Source of the DNA: Verrucomicrobiota bacterium | GTDB lineage: Bacteria > Verrucomicrobiota > Verrucomicrobiia > Limisphaerales > JAHEOI01 | NCBI GenBank assembly: GCA_018610125.1 | Contig: JAHEOI010000338.1 | Span: 1 to 6,657 of the forward strand | Direction of reading: 5' to 3' | Length of the DNA: 6,657 nucleotides | Shown here: positions 1 to 6,284 of the stretch, piece after piece | Numbering within the stretch: the stretch's first letter is position 1 | How the letters are laid out: every line of letters begins with the position of its first letter | The notes under the pieces: generated by a model | Told to the model about the DNA's origin: nothing | The model's database searches: none | The model's input: the letters and a program-made list of their open reading frames with translations, nothing else | Program-made: the position numbers and the translations under genes

Positions 1-11
1 GCCCCTCCGGG

Positions 12-109
12 CTGGGCCATGTTTGGCTTCTGGCTTCGTTCCTCTTCAGTCACAGAGGGCAAGGCTATGCTCCTTCATCGTGCCTCGCCAGAAACCAAAC
101 ATGGCTCCA
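12..109. repeat. Long imperfect palindrome, possible dispersed or structured-RNA element
   Basis: The left arm at 16-34 (GCCATGTTTGGCTTCTGGC) is the reverse complement of 87-105 with one mismatch. The pairing extends outward through CTGG (12-15) with CCAG (106-109), leaving one unpaired base. The two arms enclose 52 bases that contain two small possible hairpins: CCTCT (41-45) with AGAGG (54-58), and AAGG (61-64) with CCTT (72-75). The result is a long stem capped by a branched centre. It is too long and too widely spaced for an ordinary intrinsic terminator and has no T-run after it. It could be a dispersed palindromic repeat, a miniature mobile-element remnant, a structured RNA or a bidirectional terminator. 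Only the pairing is seen; the role is unknown, and I do not recognise the family. Confidence 0.6.
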
Positions 110-147
110 GCAAATGACACACTTATTCCTTTCCAGACCCTAGGGCC

Positions 148-180
148 GGTGTAAAACGAGAGTCTGACTGGTTTTACGCC
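148..180 (-). terminator. Hairpin directly after the lipoprotein gene, possible terminator
   Basis: GGTGTAAAAC (148-157) pairs with GTTTTACGCC (171-180) over ten positions, with one non-Watson-Crick pair and a 13-base loop. The right arm touches the last base of the lipoprotein stop codon at 181, which is a common place for a terminator. There is no good T-run on the minus-strand side, and the odd pair is G-U when read as plus-strand RNA but C-A as minus-strand RNA. It may therefore be a weak terminator, an mRNA-end stabiliser, or a structure belonging to plus-strand transcription. Confidence 0.4.
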
Positions 181-582
181 CTACTTGCTTTGGATCGAGA
201 CCTGGCCTGTAGCAGGATCATAGCTCAACGTCTTCCCCTTCGGCATCTTGGGTAATCCGCGGATATAACCCTCCGACACCACCTCTTGAAGATTATCGGG
301 CAGGCGGCCTTCGGTGGCTTGAAACATCTGAATCGCCTGCTTGAGAGATTTCAGCCCGGAGACACTCTTCGCTTGGTCCATAGCGTCAGTCATGGCATCA
401 ATGTATCCGCCAGACTGCTCATCCGAGGCGGAATCCTGCTTATTTGCCGTCTCCTGCCCTTTCTTTTCGCCGCCATTCCGTTCGGAAGCGCCCTGATTTG
501 CGGTCGCATCTCCGCCTTTTCCACAGCCACCAAGCACCAATCCAGCTACGGAGAGCCAACATAAAAACCGGTTGCTTTTCAT
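181..582 (-). CDS. Small lipoprotein with pseudopilin-like C-terminal tail
   Basis: This is a 133-residue predicted lipoprotein. A signal peptide (residues 1-19, with Lys2 and Arg5 followed by a hydrophobic stretch) ends in a lipobox LGGC, so Cys20 should be lipidated. Gly at position +2 and the absence of an Asp sorting signal favour the outer membrane. Residues 21-60 form a low-complexity linker rich in G, E, K, Q, S and N. Residues 70-130 resemble the globular end of type II secretion pseudopilins: a helix LKSLKQAIQMFQ, then EGRLPDNLQEVV, a GLPKMPKGK turn and YDPATGQVSI. Tails of this style occur on many small Verrucomicrobiota proteins and do not by themselves prove a secretion role. The ATG at 582 was chosen over an in-frame TTG at 603 because it has AAGGA eight bases upstream and puts the signal peptide at the N-terminus. 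The gene is divergent from the hydrolase at 772. Its precise function is unknown. Confidence 0.8.
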   Translation of the reverse strand: MKSNRFLCWLSVAGLVLGGCGKGGDATANQGASERNGGEKKGQETANKQDSASDEQSGGYIDAMTDAMDQAKSVSGLKSLKQAIQMFQATEGRLPDNLQEVVSEGYIRGLPKMPKGKTLSYDPATGQVSIQSK

Positions 583-771
583 GATCGTTATCCTTTCTCT
601 CAATTGTTTTCGGGTCTCCTATCGACAGCTTAACTTCGGATTCGGGATTTCTCACAGAGAATTCGCATTTCCCTTGGAACCAATCTTGCGGTATTGCTTC
701 GGATCCGCTATCAGCATCAAAATTTGGTTGAACAAGGAATCGAGCACTGAATTACGGGAAGGATCATCAAT
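583..771. other. Divergent intergenic region between lipoprotein and hydrolase
   Basis: These 189 bases separate two divergently transcribed genes, so both promoters should lie here. I see ribosome binding sites at each end, but no convincing -35/-10 pair in either direction. The best plus-strand candidate, TTGCGG (686-691) with TATCAG (709-714) at 17-bp spacing, matches consensus weakly. No RNA gene or conserved open frame is visible. Confidence 0.5.
591..595 (-). promoter_or_regulatory. Ribosome binding site deciding the lipoprotein start
   Basis: On the minus strand, AAGGA lies eight bases before the ATG at 582. An upstream TTG at 603 would place this site inside the coding region and add seven polar residues in front of the signal peptide, so the ATG is the better start. 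Confidence 0.65.
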
Positions 772-1461
772 ATGAGCACGATCGAAGAACGCCTTGAGGC
801 CAAGCAACAACGGATTGAAGAATCGCATCGATGCGATCAAGGCAGGCCGGCTTTGTTAATCGTCGATATGCAACATGGCTTCCTCGACAGCGGGGCCTCG
901 CTCGAGGTGCCGAAAGGGCGTGACACCATTCCCCAAATCCGAGAGTTGATCGACCGCTTCCGGAAGCGCGGGTCTCCCCGCATTTTCACTCAATTCGTTT
1001 ATTCCCCCGCGATCCCGTGCCTCCGTGGGGATCCGTTTGGCCCCGAGCACCTTCCATCGGAACCCGGAGCGCCCAAGGGACTCGGCCTGCCGTCAAACAA
1101 CTGCCTGATAGGCCCCCAAGCCGAAGAAGGCACCGAATCAGCCGCAATCATCGAGGAATTGGCACCCAACCCGGAGGAACTGGTAGTTCAAGCCCATACG
1201 TACGACAAGTTCTACGGAACCCACCTCGACCTGGCACTGCGCACTTACGGGGTCGACCGACTCGTTGTAACCGGGGTGACAACCGACGTCTGCGTCAACA
1301 GCACTGTCATTGCCGCTACCACCCGCAATTATCGCGTTACCGTAGCCGCAGACGCCGTGGCAACCATACACGACGATATCCAAGAAGCCTGCTTTAAGAT
1401 CTGGCAGAACAAATTTGCTCGAGTCCGAGCGACGCACGAAATCATGTCCGAACTGGATTAG
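772..1461 (+). CDS. Isochorismatase-family cysteine hydrolase
   Basis: This 229-residue alpha/beta hydrolase belongs to the isochorismatase/nicotinamidase-like superfamily. The expected catalytic triad is visible: Asp32 in LLIVDMQHGFLD, Lys146 in YDKFYGT, and nucleophile Cys174 in GVTTDVCVNST. The strand LVVTGV just before the cysteine and the following VTVAADAVAT are also typical. Family members hydrolyse C-N bonds in nicotinamide, N-carbamoylsarcosine, ureidoacrylate and biuret, or the vinyl ether of isochorismate. The sequence alone does not settle which substrate applies here. The aspartate and histidine metal ligands expected of a nicotinamidase are not apparent, which argues mildly against PncA. 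Residues 78-122 form a Gly/Pro-rich segment with Cys83 and Cys111 that probably shapes the active-site pocket. The enzyme is cytoplasmic, with no signal peptide. GGGAAGGA at 756-763, eight bases before the ATG, supports the start. It is a single-gene unit followed by a likely terminator, and neighbouring genes give no pathway clue. Confidence 0.88.
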   Translation: MSTIEERLEAKQQRIEESHRCDQGRPALLIVDMQHGFLDSGASLEVPKGRDTIPQIRELIDRFRKRGSPRIFTQFVYSPAIPCLRGDPFGPEHLPSEPGAPKGLGLPSNNCLIGPQAEEGTESAAIIEELAPNPEELVVQAHTYDKFYGTHLDLALRTYGVDRLVVTGVTTDVCVNSTVIAATTRNYRVTVAADAVATIHDDIQEACFKIWQNKFARVRATHEIMSELD

Positions 1462-1464
1462 CGA

Positions 1465-1501
1465 GGCATCATGACAGAACGCAGCCATGTATGTCTTTTT
1501 T
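1465..1501 (+). terminator. Rho-independent terminator after the cysteine hydrolase
   Basis: GGCATCATG (1465-1473) pairs with CATGTATGTC (1486-1495) with one bulged T and one G-T pair. The loop is 12 bases, and six T residues follow at 1496-1501. It starts four bases after the hydrolase stop and sits in the gap between two convergent genes. The minus-strand reading lacks a T-run after the stem, so it serves the plus-strand gene best. Confidence 0.55.
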
Positions 1502-1507
1502 GAGATC

Positions 1508-2788
1508 CTAAATCCCCAAAATACGTTCCGCCTCCCGCATTCCCGAAAGGTAAGCACCATGGAGAGTCGAGGGGAACCGACGATGGGTTGCTTCGCCTGC
1601 GAAATAGAGGCGGTCGCTCAGGGGCTCGGCCAATTGGTCATAGTTTTCTCCGGTGGCGCCGACTGGAATATGCGAATAAGCCCCACGCGCATACGGATCC
1701 TTACCCCAGCGGGTCACCAGGGTGCTCGTCGGCGTCTGGGTCTCCTTTTGCAGCAGCCGGCCCAGGTTAGCGAGGAGAAAGTCGCGAACTTCGGCGTCGC
1801 TGAGCGACTCCATGGTCCGGGCCAACCGACCTCCAAGCCACCCGATCAGGAAGGGAGAAAGATCAAAGCAAAGTGTGCTTGAAAAGCCGATACATGCCTC
1901 CGGGCCATTCGGTAAGCCGGCGAAGTGCTCGCAATCCTCCGGCCAAAACGGTTCCGGAAACCGAAAGACCACTTTATCCAGAACGCCCATGCCCAGCCGC
2001 TCGATCGCCTCCCGTTTAAAGTCCGGCAGAGCTGGACGGAAACCGACCACATCGGATTGCAAGACGCCCAAAGGCAAGGTCACAAGGACCGCGCCCCCTT
2101 CAAACTCGGCGGACTGGGTCTCGACCACCACTCTGTCATCCCCCCAATCAATCCGACGCACATAACACCCGAGGTGAACGTCGATCCCCTCAGCGAGGTG
2201 ATTGACCAATCGATCGAACCCATCCGGCAGGATTAGATCCGAACCCGGGAGCTCCGAATCTTGATCCCACCAGCGTGCCGATAGGCGATCCACATCCACG
2301 CCCATGATAAGCCCGGTCCACGCCAGACCCCAGTTCGCGGAGGGCGATGTTTCTTGGTCCCTGCCGCCTCCGTTTATCCGGGCGACGGCTTCCGCCAGGG
2401 AAAGGTCTTGGGGGTGCTTCCACGCAAGGTTTTTGGCGGATTGCTCAATTCGCTCAAACTCGCGGCTTAACACCTCTGCGTCAAAGCGACGTTCGCCTCG
2501 GGCGTCTCCATTGGTGCCATTCTCGATAACGCGAGTCGAATGCCGGCTTGAAAGGACTTGGAGGCCGAGCTCCTCCGCCAATTCCTTGATCGGGTTGCCT
2601 TGGCTGCCGTGGACCCAACTTGCTCCCAGCTCGACCGGAGCTCCCGTTGAGCGATCGGTCCAAATTCGCCCCCCGATACGATCGCGTGCCTCAACCACCA
2701 CCACATCTTTGCCGGCTCGCTTCAATCGCTGGGCAGCAGTCAGTCCTGCTATACCGGCTCCGACGACAACGACCCTCTGACGCGCCAT
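1508..2788 (-). CDS. FAD-dependent amine oxidase (flavin monoamine oxidase / polyamine oxidase family)
   Basis: This 426-residue flavoenzyme oxidises a C-N bond of an amine and reduces O2 to H2O2 in the monoamine oxidase/polyamine oxidase/LSD1 family. The N-terminal Rossmann motif VVVVGAGIAGL (residues 6-16) is followed by ribose-binding Glu33 in VVVVEARDRIGGR. GASWVHG (55-61) is the second conserved flavin-contact region. Lys272 in GVLDKVVFRF aligns with the catalytic lysine seen in LSD1 and plant polyamine oxidases. The C-terminal flavin motif is YFAGEATHRRFPSTLHGAYLSG (395-416). The absence of a signal peptide or C-terminal membrane helix points to the cytoplasm. The substrate is unproven, but polyamines or related amines are the best guess. 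An in-frame TTG at 2827 would add 13 residues and overlap the upstream stop. The ATG at 2788 is preferred because it places the dinucleotide motif at the usual distance, though its Shine-Dalgarno sequence is poor. The gene follows the rhodanese lipoprotein by 28 bases, probably co-transcribed. Confidence 0.88.
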   Translation of the reverse strand: MARQRVVVVGAGIAGLTAAQRLKRAGKDVVVVEARDRIGGRIWTDRSTGAPVELGASWVHGSQGNPIKELAEELGLQVLSSRHSTRVIENGTNGDARGERRFDAEVLSREFERIEQSAKNLAWKHPQDLSLAEAVARINGGGRDQETSPSANWGLAWTGLIMGVDVDRLSARWWDQDSELPGSDLILPDGFDRLVNHLAEGIDVHLGCYVRRIDWGDDRVVVETQSAEFEGGAVLVTLPLGVLQSDVVGFRPALPDFKREAIERLGMGVLDKVVFRFPEPFWPEDCEHFAGLPNGPEACIGFSSTLCFDLSPFLIGWLGGRLARTMESLSDAEVRDFLLANLGRLLQKETQTPTSTLVTRWGKDPYARGAYSHIPVGATGENYDQLAEPLSDRLYFAGEATHRRFPSTLHGAYLSGMREAERILGI

Positions 2789-2816
2789 AGCTGGCTTGGC
2801 ACCGATTTGACCGGTA

Positions 2817-3380
2817 TTATTCCACAACCGGCTTACCCGCTTTTTGCCAAGCGTTCATCCCTCCTTCTAGGTGGTAGATTTTCTTAAAACCGAGCTTATC
2901 CATCATCTCGCGCGCTTGGGAGCTTCTTCCCCCTGAAGCGCAATGCACAAGGTAGGGCTCATCCTTGTCCAAGCTGGTGAGTTGTTGTTTGAACCGATCG
3001 GAGTGAAAGTCGAGGTTCTTTGCTCCCTTGATGTGGCCGTTATTGTATTCCTTGGGCGTTCGCACATCGAGGACAGTGATATCGCTTTGCTCCTGCAAAA
3101 GCTGGGCGGCCGCACCGACGTTCAAATTCTTGACGAAATCAGTCGCTTGGTTCGCTTGCGGCGGCTCACTCGACTCTTCGGCTCCTCCTTGGGTAGCAGT
3201 CTTGCTTTCTGCTTCCGACTTCGGTTCTTCAGAGGAGCCTACCGGGGCTTTTTCCTCTTTCTGCTGTTGCTGCATCTCTGTGGATGCCGCCTCGCCCTCT
3301 TGTGAAACGGGTTGTCCAGCGCGTTGACCGCAGCCGGCCAGAAGAGTCAACGCTAACATCGGCAGGATGAATCGTATCAT
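2817..3380 (-). CDS. Rhodanese-domain lipoprotein
   Basis: This is a 187-residue lipoprotein carrying one rhodanese domain. The signal peptide MIRFILPMLALTLLAGC ends in lipobox LAGC with lipidated Cys17; Gly and Gln after it suggest the outer membrane. Residues 23-80 are a low-complexity linker rich in E, Q, S and K. The domain spans about 82-185 and contains LDVRTPKEYNNGHIKGAKNLD (104-124) and the active-site loop HCASGGRSS (146-154), with Cys147 as the persulfide-forming residue. It closes with the usual YHLEGGMNAWQKAGKPV. Single-domain rhodaneses carry or transfer sulfane sulfur, and an intact cysteine indicates this one can be active. A lipid anchor puts it in the periplasm or at the cell surface. 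AAGG eight bases before the ATG supports the start. The gene lies 89 bases after the epimerase and 28 before the amine oxidase. Its sulfur donor and acceptor cannot be inferred from the context. Confidence 0.87.
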   Translation of the reverse strand: MIRFILPMLALTLLAGCGQRAGQPVSQEGEAASTEMQQQQKEEKAPVGSSEEPKSEAESKTATQGGAEESSEPPQANQATDFVKNLNVGAAAQLLQEQSDITVLDVRTPKEYNNGHIKGAKNLDFHSDRFKQQLTSLDKDEPYLVHCASGGRSSQAREMMDKLGFKKIYHLEGGMNAWQKAGKPVVE

Positions 3381-3469
3381 GATGGATGCCTTGCCTTTCT
3401 ATTGTTGAATGTTGATAAAGTTATCGTTCAGCTCCGCCACCACTGCGAGCCTGCCTTCATCCTCTTTCG

Positions 3470-4498
3470 TTACCGCGTTTTTTTCAACCGATCAATGTAG
3501 CCCCGCTCTTGAAACCAGTTTATCGCCTCGCGGAAGCCCTCCTGTGGAGGTGTCTGAGGGAGACCCAATTCGTTGACCGCCTTTGCGGGGTTAAAGAACA
3601 TCTTGTATCGGGCCATCCGGACGGCTCCGACCGCAGCTTTCGGCGGAATTTTGGTTATCCGAGCAACCGTCTCGTTCAGGTATGCCGCACCCAAGGCAAT
3701 CGCATAAGGAATCCGGAGCTTCGGAGCCCGCAAGCCGGTAATCGCTGAGAGCTCCTCGAGGGTCTCGCGCATTGTCCAGTTTCCATCGGCGTTACCGAGG
3801 ATATAGCGCTCACCGATGCGCCCCTTCTCAGCCGCGAGAATATGGCCCCGAGCTACATCGCGCACGTGGACCCAATTGAGGCCGGTGTCCATATAGGCCG
3901 GCATATTCCCCGCCAAGAAATCAACGATCATCTGACCCGTCGGAGTCGGCTTAACGTCATAAGGGCCGACCGGGGCGCTCGGGTTCACAATGACAACCGG
4001 GAGCCCGGCCGAAGCCTTTTCTTGCGCGAGGCACTCCGCCTGCCACTTGGAGTGCTTGTAGGGATTGCTCAATTGAGACTCCTGCGCCACGGCGGTCTCG
4101 TCGCTCGATTGGATCCGGCCATTGACGGGCTTAGGCAAGCCGATGCAACCGACTGTGCTGGTATAGACAATGCGGGTACACCCCGCACGTCCGGCGGCTT
4201 CCAAGACGTTGCGGGTCCCATCGACGTTGCTGGCATACATGGGGGTGTAGTCTTTCATCCATAGGTAGTAGCTTGCCCCCGCGTGGAAACACCAATCACA
4301 GCCGGCCAGGGCCCGGTCCAACGACGCCCGGTCCCGCAAATCTCCGCTGACCAGCTCCGGCTCGAAATCGAGATCACTCAACGAAGCCGGGCGTTGGCCG
4401 GCTCGCACGAGCGCCCTTACCTCATGGCCGTCCCGAAGCAGCTCCCTGACCAGATTGTTGCCAATAAACCCGGAAGCACCGGTGACAAAACAGCGCAT
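3470..4498 (-). CDS. hpnA: NAD-dependent sugar epimerase, hopanoid-associated (HpnA-like)
   Basis: This 342-residue protein is an extended short-chain dehydrogenase/reductase of the NAD-dependent epimerase/dehydratase family. The NAD-binding motif TGASGFIG is at residues 6-13, with SGDLRD at 51-56 contacting the cofactor. The catalytic set is present: YTST (112-115) and Tyr147-x3-Lys151 in NPYKHSK. The middle and C-terminal parts carry a signature I associate with HpnA (hopanoid-associated sugar epimerase): VIVNPSAPVGPYDVKPTPTG, MPAYMDTGLNWVHVRDVARGH, GRIGERYILG and VRMARYKMFFNPAKAVNELG. HpnA often sits in hopanoid gene clusters, but its exact reaction is poorly defined. No squalene-hopene cyclase or other hpn gene is in this window, so hopanoid involvement is not shown here. 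The start follows a weak site (CGGA four bases upstream) and lies 29 bases after def, which suggests co-transcription. Length is normal and no key residue is missing. Confidence 0.85.
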   Translation of the reverse strand: MRCFVTGASGFIGNNLVRELLRDGHEVRALVRAGQRPASLSDLDFEPELVSGDLRDRASLDRALAGCDWCFHAGASYYLWMKDYTPMYASNVDGTRNVLEAAGRAGCTRIVYTSTVGCIGLPKPVNGRIQSSDETAVAQESQLSNPYKHSKWQAECLAQEKASAGLPVVIVNPSAPVGPYDVKPTPTGQMIVDFLAGNMPAYMDTGLNWVHVRDVARGHILAAEKGRIGERYILGNADGNWTMRETLEELSAITGLRAPKLRIPYAIALGAAYLNETVARITKIPPKAAVGAVRMARYKMFFNPAKAVNELGLPQTPPQEGFREAINWFQERGYIDRLKKTR

Positions 4499-4527
4499 GA
4501 ATTCCGTTAAAACGCTTCGTTCGGCCG

Positions 4528-5121
4528 CTACACGACGTTGACCTTTTCCCGTTTCTCTTTTTTCAGCGAAGCCTTGGTGGCCGCATACAGACGATCCAAG
4601 TCTTCCTGGATATCCTTCTTGGAGCTCGGCGTCATTCGATCAACGAACAATATTCCGTTGAGATGGTCCGTCTCGTGCTGAACCACTCGCGCCAGCAAGC
4701 CGCTGCATTTGAAATCATAGCCTTCCCCCTCCCGATTGAGGGCGGAAACCGCGACCGATTCAGGGCGCTGCACATACCCATAGAGCTCGGGGAAGCTAAG
4801 GCAGCCTTCAGCTCCCTGGACACTTTCGGCGTCCGGAGTGATTTCCGGATTGATCAGCACCAGCGGCATCATTGAATCCACCTCAACCTCCTGGCCGTCA
4901 ACCCACAAGCTTGAAGGGCGATCGGAGATATTTCGGACATCGATGACCGTCAGTTGCAGCGCCTTGCCAACTTGTTGAGCCGCGAGACCAATTCCATGGT
5001 TCTCATGCATCGTCTCAAACATGTCGCTGATCAACTGACGAATCTCCGGCGTGACTTCTTCAATGCGCTCTCCCTTCTTCCGGAGAATCGGGTCACCATA
5101 GTAACGTACGGATAAAACCAT
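4528..5121 (-). CDS. def: Peptide deformylase
   Basis: This is a 197-residue metalloenzyme that removes the formyl group from the N-terminal methionine of nascent proteins at the ribosome. All three family motifs are present: GIGLAAQQ (43-50), EGCLSFP (105-111) and QHETDHLNG (148-156). Cys107, His149 and His153 should bind the metal, Glu150 is the catalytic acid/base, and Gln50 is the conserved oxyanion residue. Two departures from a compact enzyme such as the E. coli one are visible. A roughly 20-residue insertion lies between VIDVRN and LVLINPE (about residues 64-85), and a lysine-rich C-terminal tail covers 183-194 (KASLKKEKREKV). The start ATG has only a weak site (AGAAG about ten bases upstream). 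It lies 113 bases downstream of parB and 29 upstream of the epimerase. It is often paired with fmt (methionyl-tRNA formyltransferase), which is not seen here. The identification is firm. Confidence 0.95.
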   Translation of the reverse strand: MVLSVRYYGDPILRKKGERIEEVTPEIRQLISDMFETMHENHGIGLAAQQVGKALQLTVIDVRNISDRPSSLWVDGQEVEVDSMMPLVLINPEITPDAESVQGAEGCLSFPELYGYVQRPESVAVSALNREGEGYDFKCSGLLARVVQHETDHLNGILFVDRMTPSSKKDIQEDLDRLYAATKASLKKEKREKVNVV

Positions 5122-5234
5122 AATCTGATATCTTCTCTATTCCCCCCAATCCCCGGACTTACCGAAGAAGCGGGCTTAGCCTCGGCTCACAATGCGAATC
5201 GATCTTTCGGGCCACTTTCTTTTTTGGCAGCCCC

Positions 5235-6200
5235 TTACTCCGTTTTGATGCCGACAAGACCGAGGATTCGCTCAAGGTCATCATCGCTAAAGAAGCGAAT
5301 CTCCACGCTCCCTTTTCCATTACGATAACGAAGGTTAACCTTGGTCCCAAGCCGCTCTTGGAGCTGGCTCTCAAGGGCGCTCACATGAGGATCCCGGGGA
5401 GCGGTCTTTTTTGAATCTCCCCCCTTGCTTGACTTGGTCTCGGTCTCGGTCGATTCCCGACTCCATTGACTCACCAAGTCTTCGGTGCTCCGGACGCTCA
5501 AGCCCTTTTGCATCACCGTGTCGGCCGCTTTGGCTTGAGCCTCCTCACCGTTAAGCCCTAGAATGACTTTCGCATGGCCAACGGACAAGTGCCCCTCACG
5601 GATCGCCGTTTGAACCTTGGGGGCGAGCTTTAGGAGACGGAGCGAGTTGGCAATCGCTGTTCGGCTCTTGCCCACTTTAACTGAGACATCCTCTTGCTTA
5701 AGCTGAAATCGCTCCATGAGCTCGGAATATCCGAGGGCTTCTTCAATCGGATTGAGGTCCTCCCGCTGAAGATTTTCAACAAGCATCAGCTCCAGCACGG
5801 TGTGATCGTCCGTCTCGCGCACGATCACCGGCGCCTCGCTCAGCCCTACTTGTTGCGCCGCACGCCAACGCCTCTCCCCGGCAATGAGCTCATACCCCTC
5901 ACCGCGTTGCCGCACAATAAGCGGCTGAATAATGCCTTGTTCACGGATGGAATCGGCGAGCTCCTGCAACGACTCGGCCGGGTAATCCTGTCTGGGCTGA
6001 AACTGAGAGGGATAAATCGCCGATACCGGAACACGAAACGCGTGCTCTCCCGGGGGCGCCTCGCGTCGCGCTTCTTGTTCGGCAGGAGCTGAGCCCTCGG
6101 CTGCTCCCTCGCCCGACGTCGCATCGGAAGGCTGCTGAGTATTATCGGAAGGCCCGCCCAGCAACGCTCCCAACCCCCGTCCTAATGCCGGTTTTGCCAT
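5235..6200 (-). CDS. parB: Chromosome-partitioning protein ParB (Spo0J family)
   Basis: This 321-residue CTP-dependent DNA clamp loads at parS sites near the replication origin and works with the ATPase ParA in segregation. The N-terminus ALGRGLGALL (5-14) is the ParA-stimulating peptide typical of chromosomal ParB. A linker rich in G, A, E and Q (15-52) precedes the ParB/Srx domain (about 54-150), with the CTP-binding motifs GERRWRAA (108-115) and ENLQREDLNP (142-151). A helix-turn-helix follows (about 165-192, with GKSRTAIANSLRLLKL), then GHLSVGHAKVIL. A charged linker (about 247-270) leads to the C-terminal dimerisation domain ending GSVEIRFFSDDDLERIL. All parts are present and intact. No Shine-Dalgarno sequence precedes the ATG. 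A TATAAT box lies upstream, so it may be transcribed separately from rplQ. parA is not adjacent on the def side, and no parS-like site was seen in the window. Confidence 0.95.
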   Translation of the reverse strand: MAKPALGRGLGALLGGPSDNTQQPSDATSGEGAAEGSAPAEQEARREAPPGEHAFRVPVSAIYPSQFQPRQDYPAESLQELADSIREQGIIQPLIVRQRGEGYELIAGERRWRAAQQVGLSEAPVIVRETDDHTVLELMLVENLQREDLNPIEEALGYSELMERFQLKQEDVSVKVGKSRTAIANSLRLLKLAPKVQTAIREGHLSVGHAKVILGLNGEEAQAKAADTVMQKGLSVRSTEDLVSQWSRESTETETKSSKGGDSKKTAPRDPHVSALESQLQERLGTKVNLRYRNGKGSVEIRFFSDDDLERILGLVGIKTE

Positions 6201-6214
6201 AAACTAAACGTGTC

Positions 6215-6260
6215 GCAAGCGTTGAGGTCGTGTCAATTATAAGATAATCTCAACGCAAGC
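6215..6260. promoter_or_regulatory. Inverted repeat straddling the parB -10 box, operator-like
   Basis: GCGTTGAG (6219-6226) is the exact reverse complement of CTCAACGC (6249-6256). Two further pairs form beyond a two-base mismatch (GC at 6215-6216 with GC at 6259-6260). The arms lie on either side of the TATAAT at 6236-6241, with a 22-base spacer. That is where a dimeric regulator would block or reposition RNA polymerase, but a chance repeat in a short AT-rich gap cannot be excluded. Confidence 0.4.
6236..6241 (-). promoter_or_regulatory. Probable parB promoter -10 box (TATAAT)
   Basis: A perfect TATAAT reads on the minus strand 35 bases upstream of the parB ATG, which predicts an RNA start near 6229 and a leader of about 28 bases. 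No good -35 hexamer is present at 16-18 bases spacing (the 17-base position reads AACGGC), so an activator or a different sigma preference would be needed. A perfect TTGACA overlaps the box by one base, but no usable -10 follows it. Matching inverted-repeat arms flank the box on both sides. Confidence 0.4.
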
Positions 6261-6284
6261 CGTTACAAGCCCGACCCCGGAAAT

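Noticed and set aside
1..117. Plus-strand frame open from the left edge to a TGA at 115-117
   Set aside because: The 38 codons give no recognisable protein, and both arms of the palindrome lie inside the frame, so it is more likely non-coding.
686..714. Possible promoter TTGCGG-17-TATCAG before the cysteine hydrolase
   Set aside because: It matches three and four of six consensus bases only, too weak to call as a promoter.
1846..2423. Several overlapping open frames on both strands inside the amine oxidase gene
   Set aside because: They have no family motifs and are explained as out-of-frame readings of a well-supported gene.
2789..2827. TTG start at 2827 for the amine oxidase, overlapping the rhodanese stop
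   Set aside because: It would add 13 non-conserved residues before the FAD motif; the ATG at 2788 gives the normal family N-terminus.
3414..3425. Short palindrome GATAA-AG-TTATC upstream of the rhodanese gene
   Set aside because: Five-base arms in an AT-rich patch are common by chance, and no -10/-35 elements were found beside it.
5694..6124. Antisense and alternative-frame open frames within parB
   Set aside because: Arginine- and leucine-rich translations without motifs; parB in its own frame is complete and conserved.
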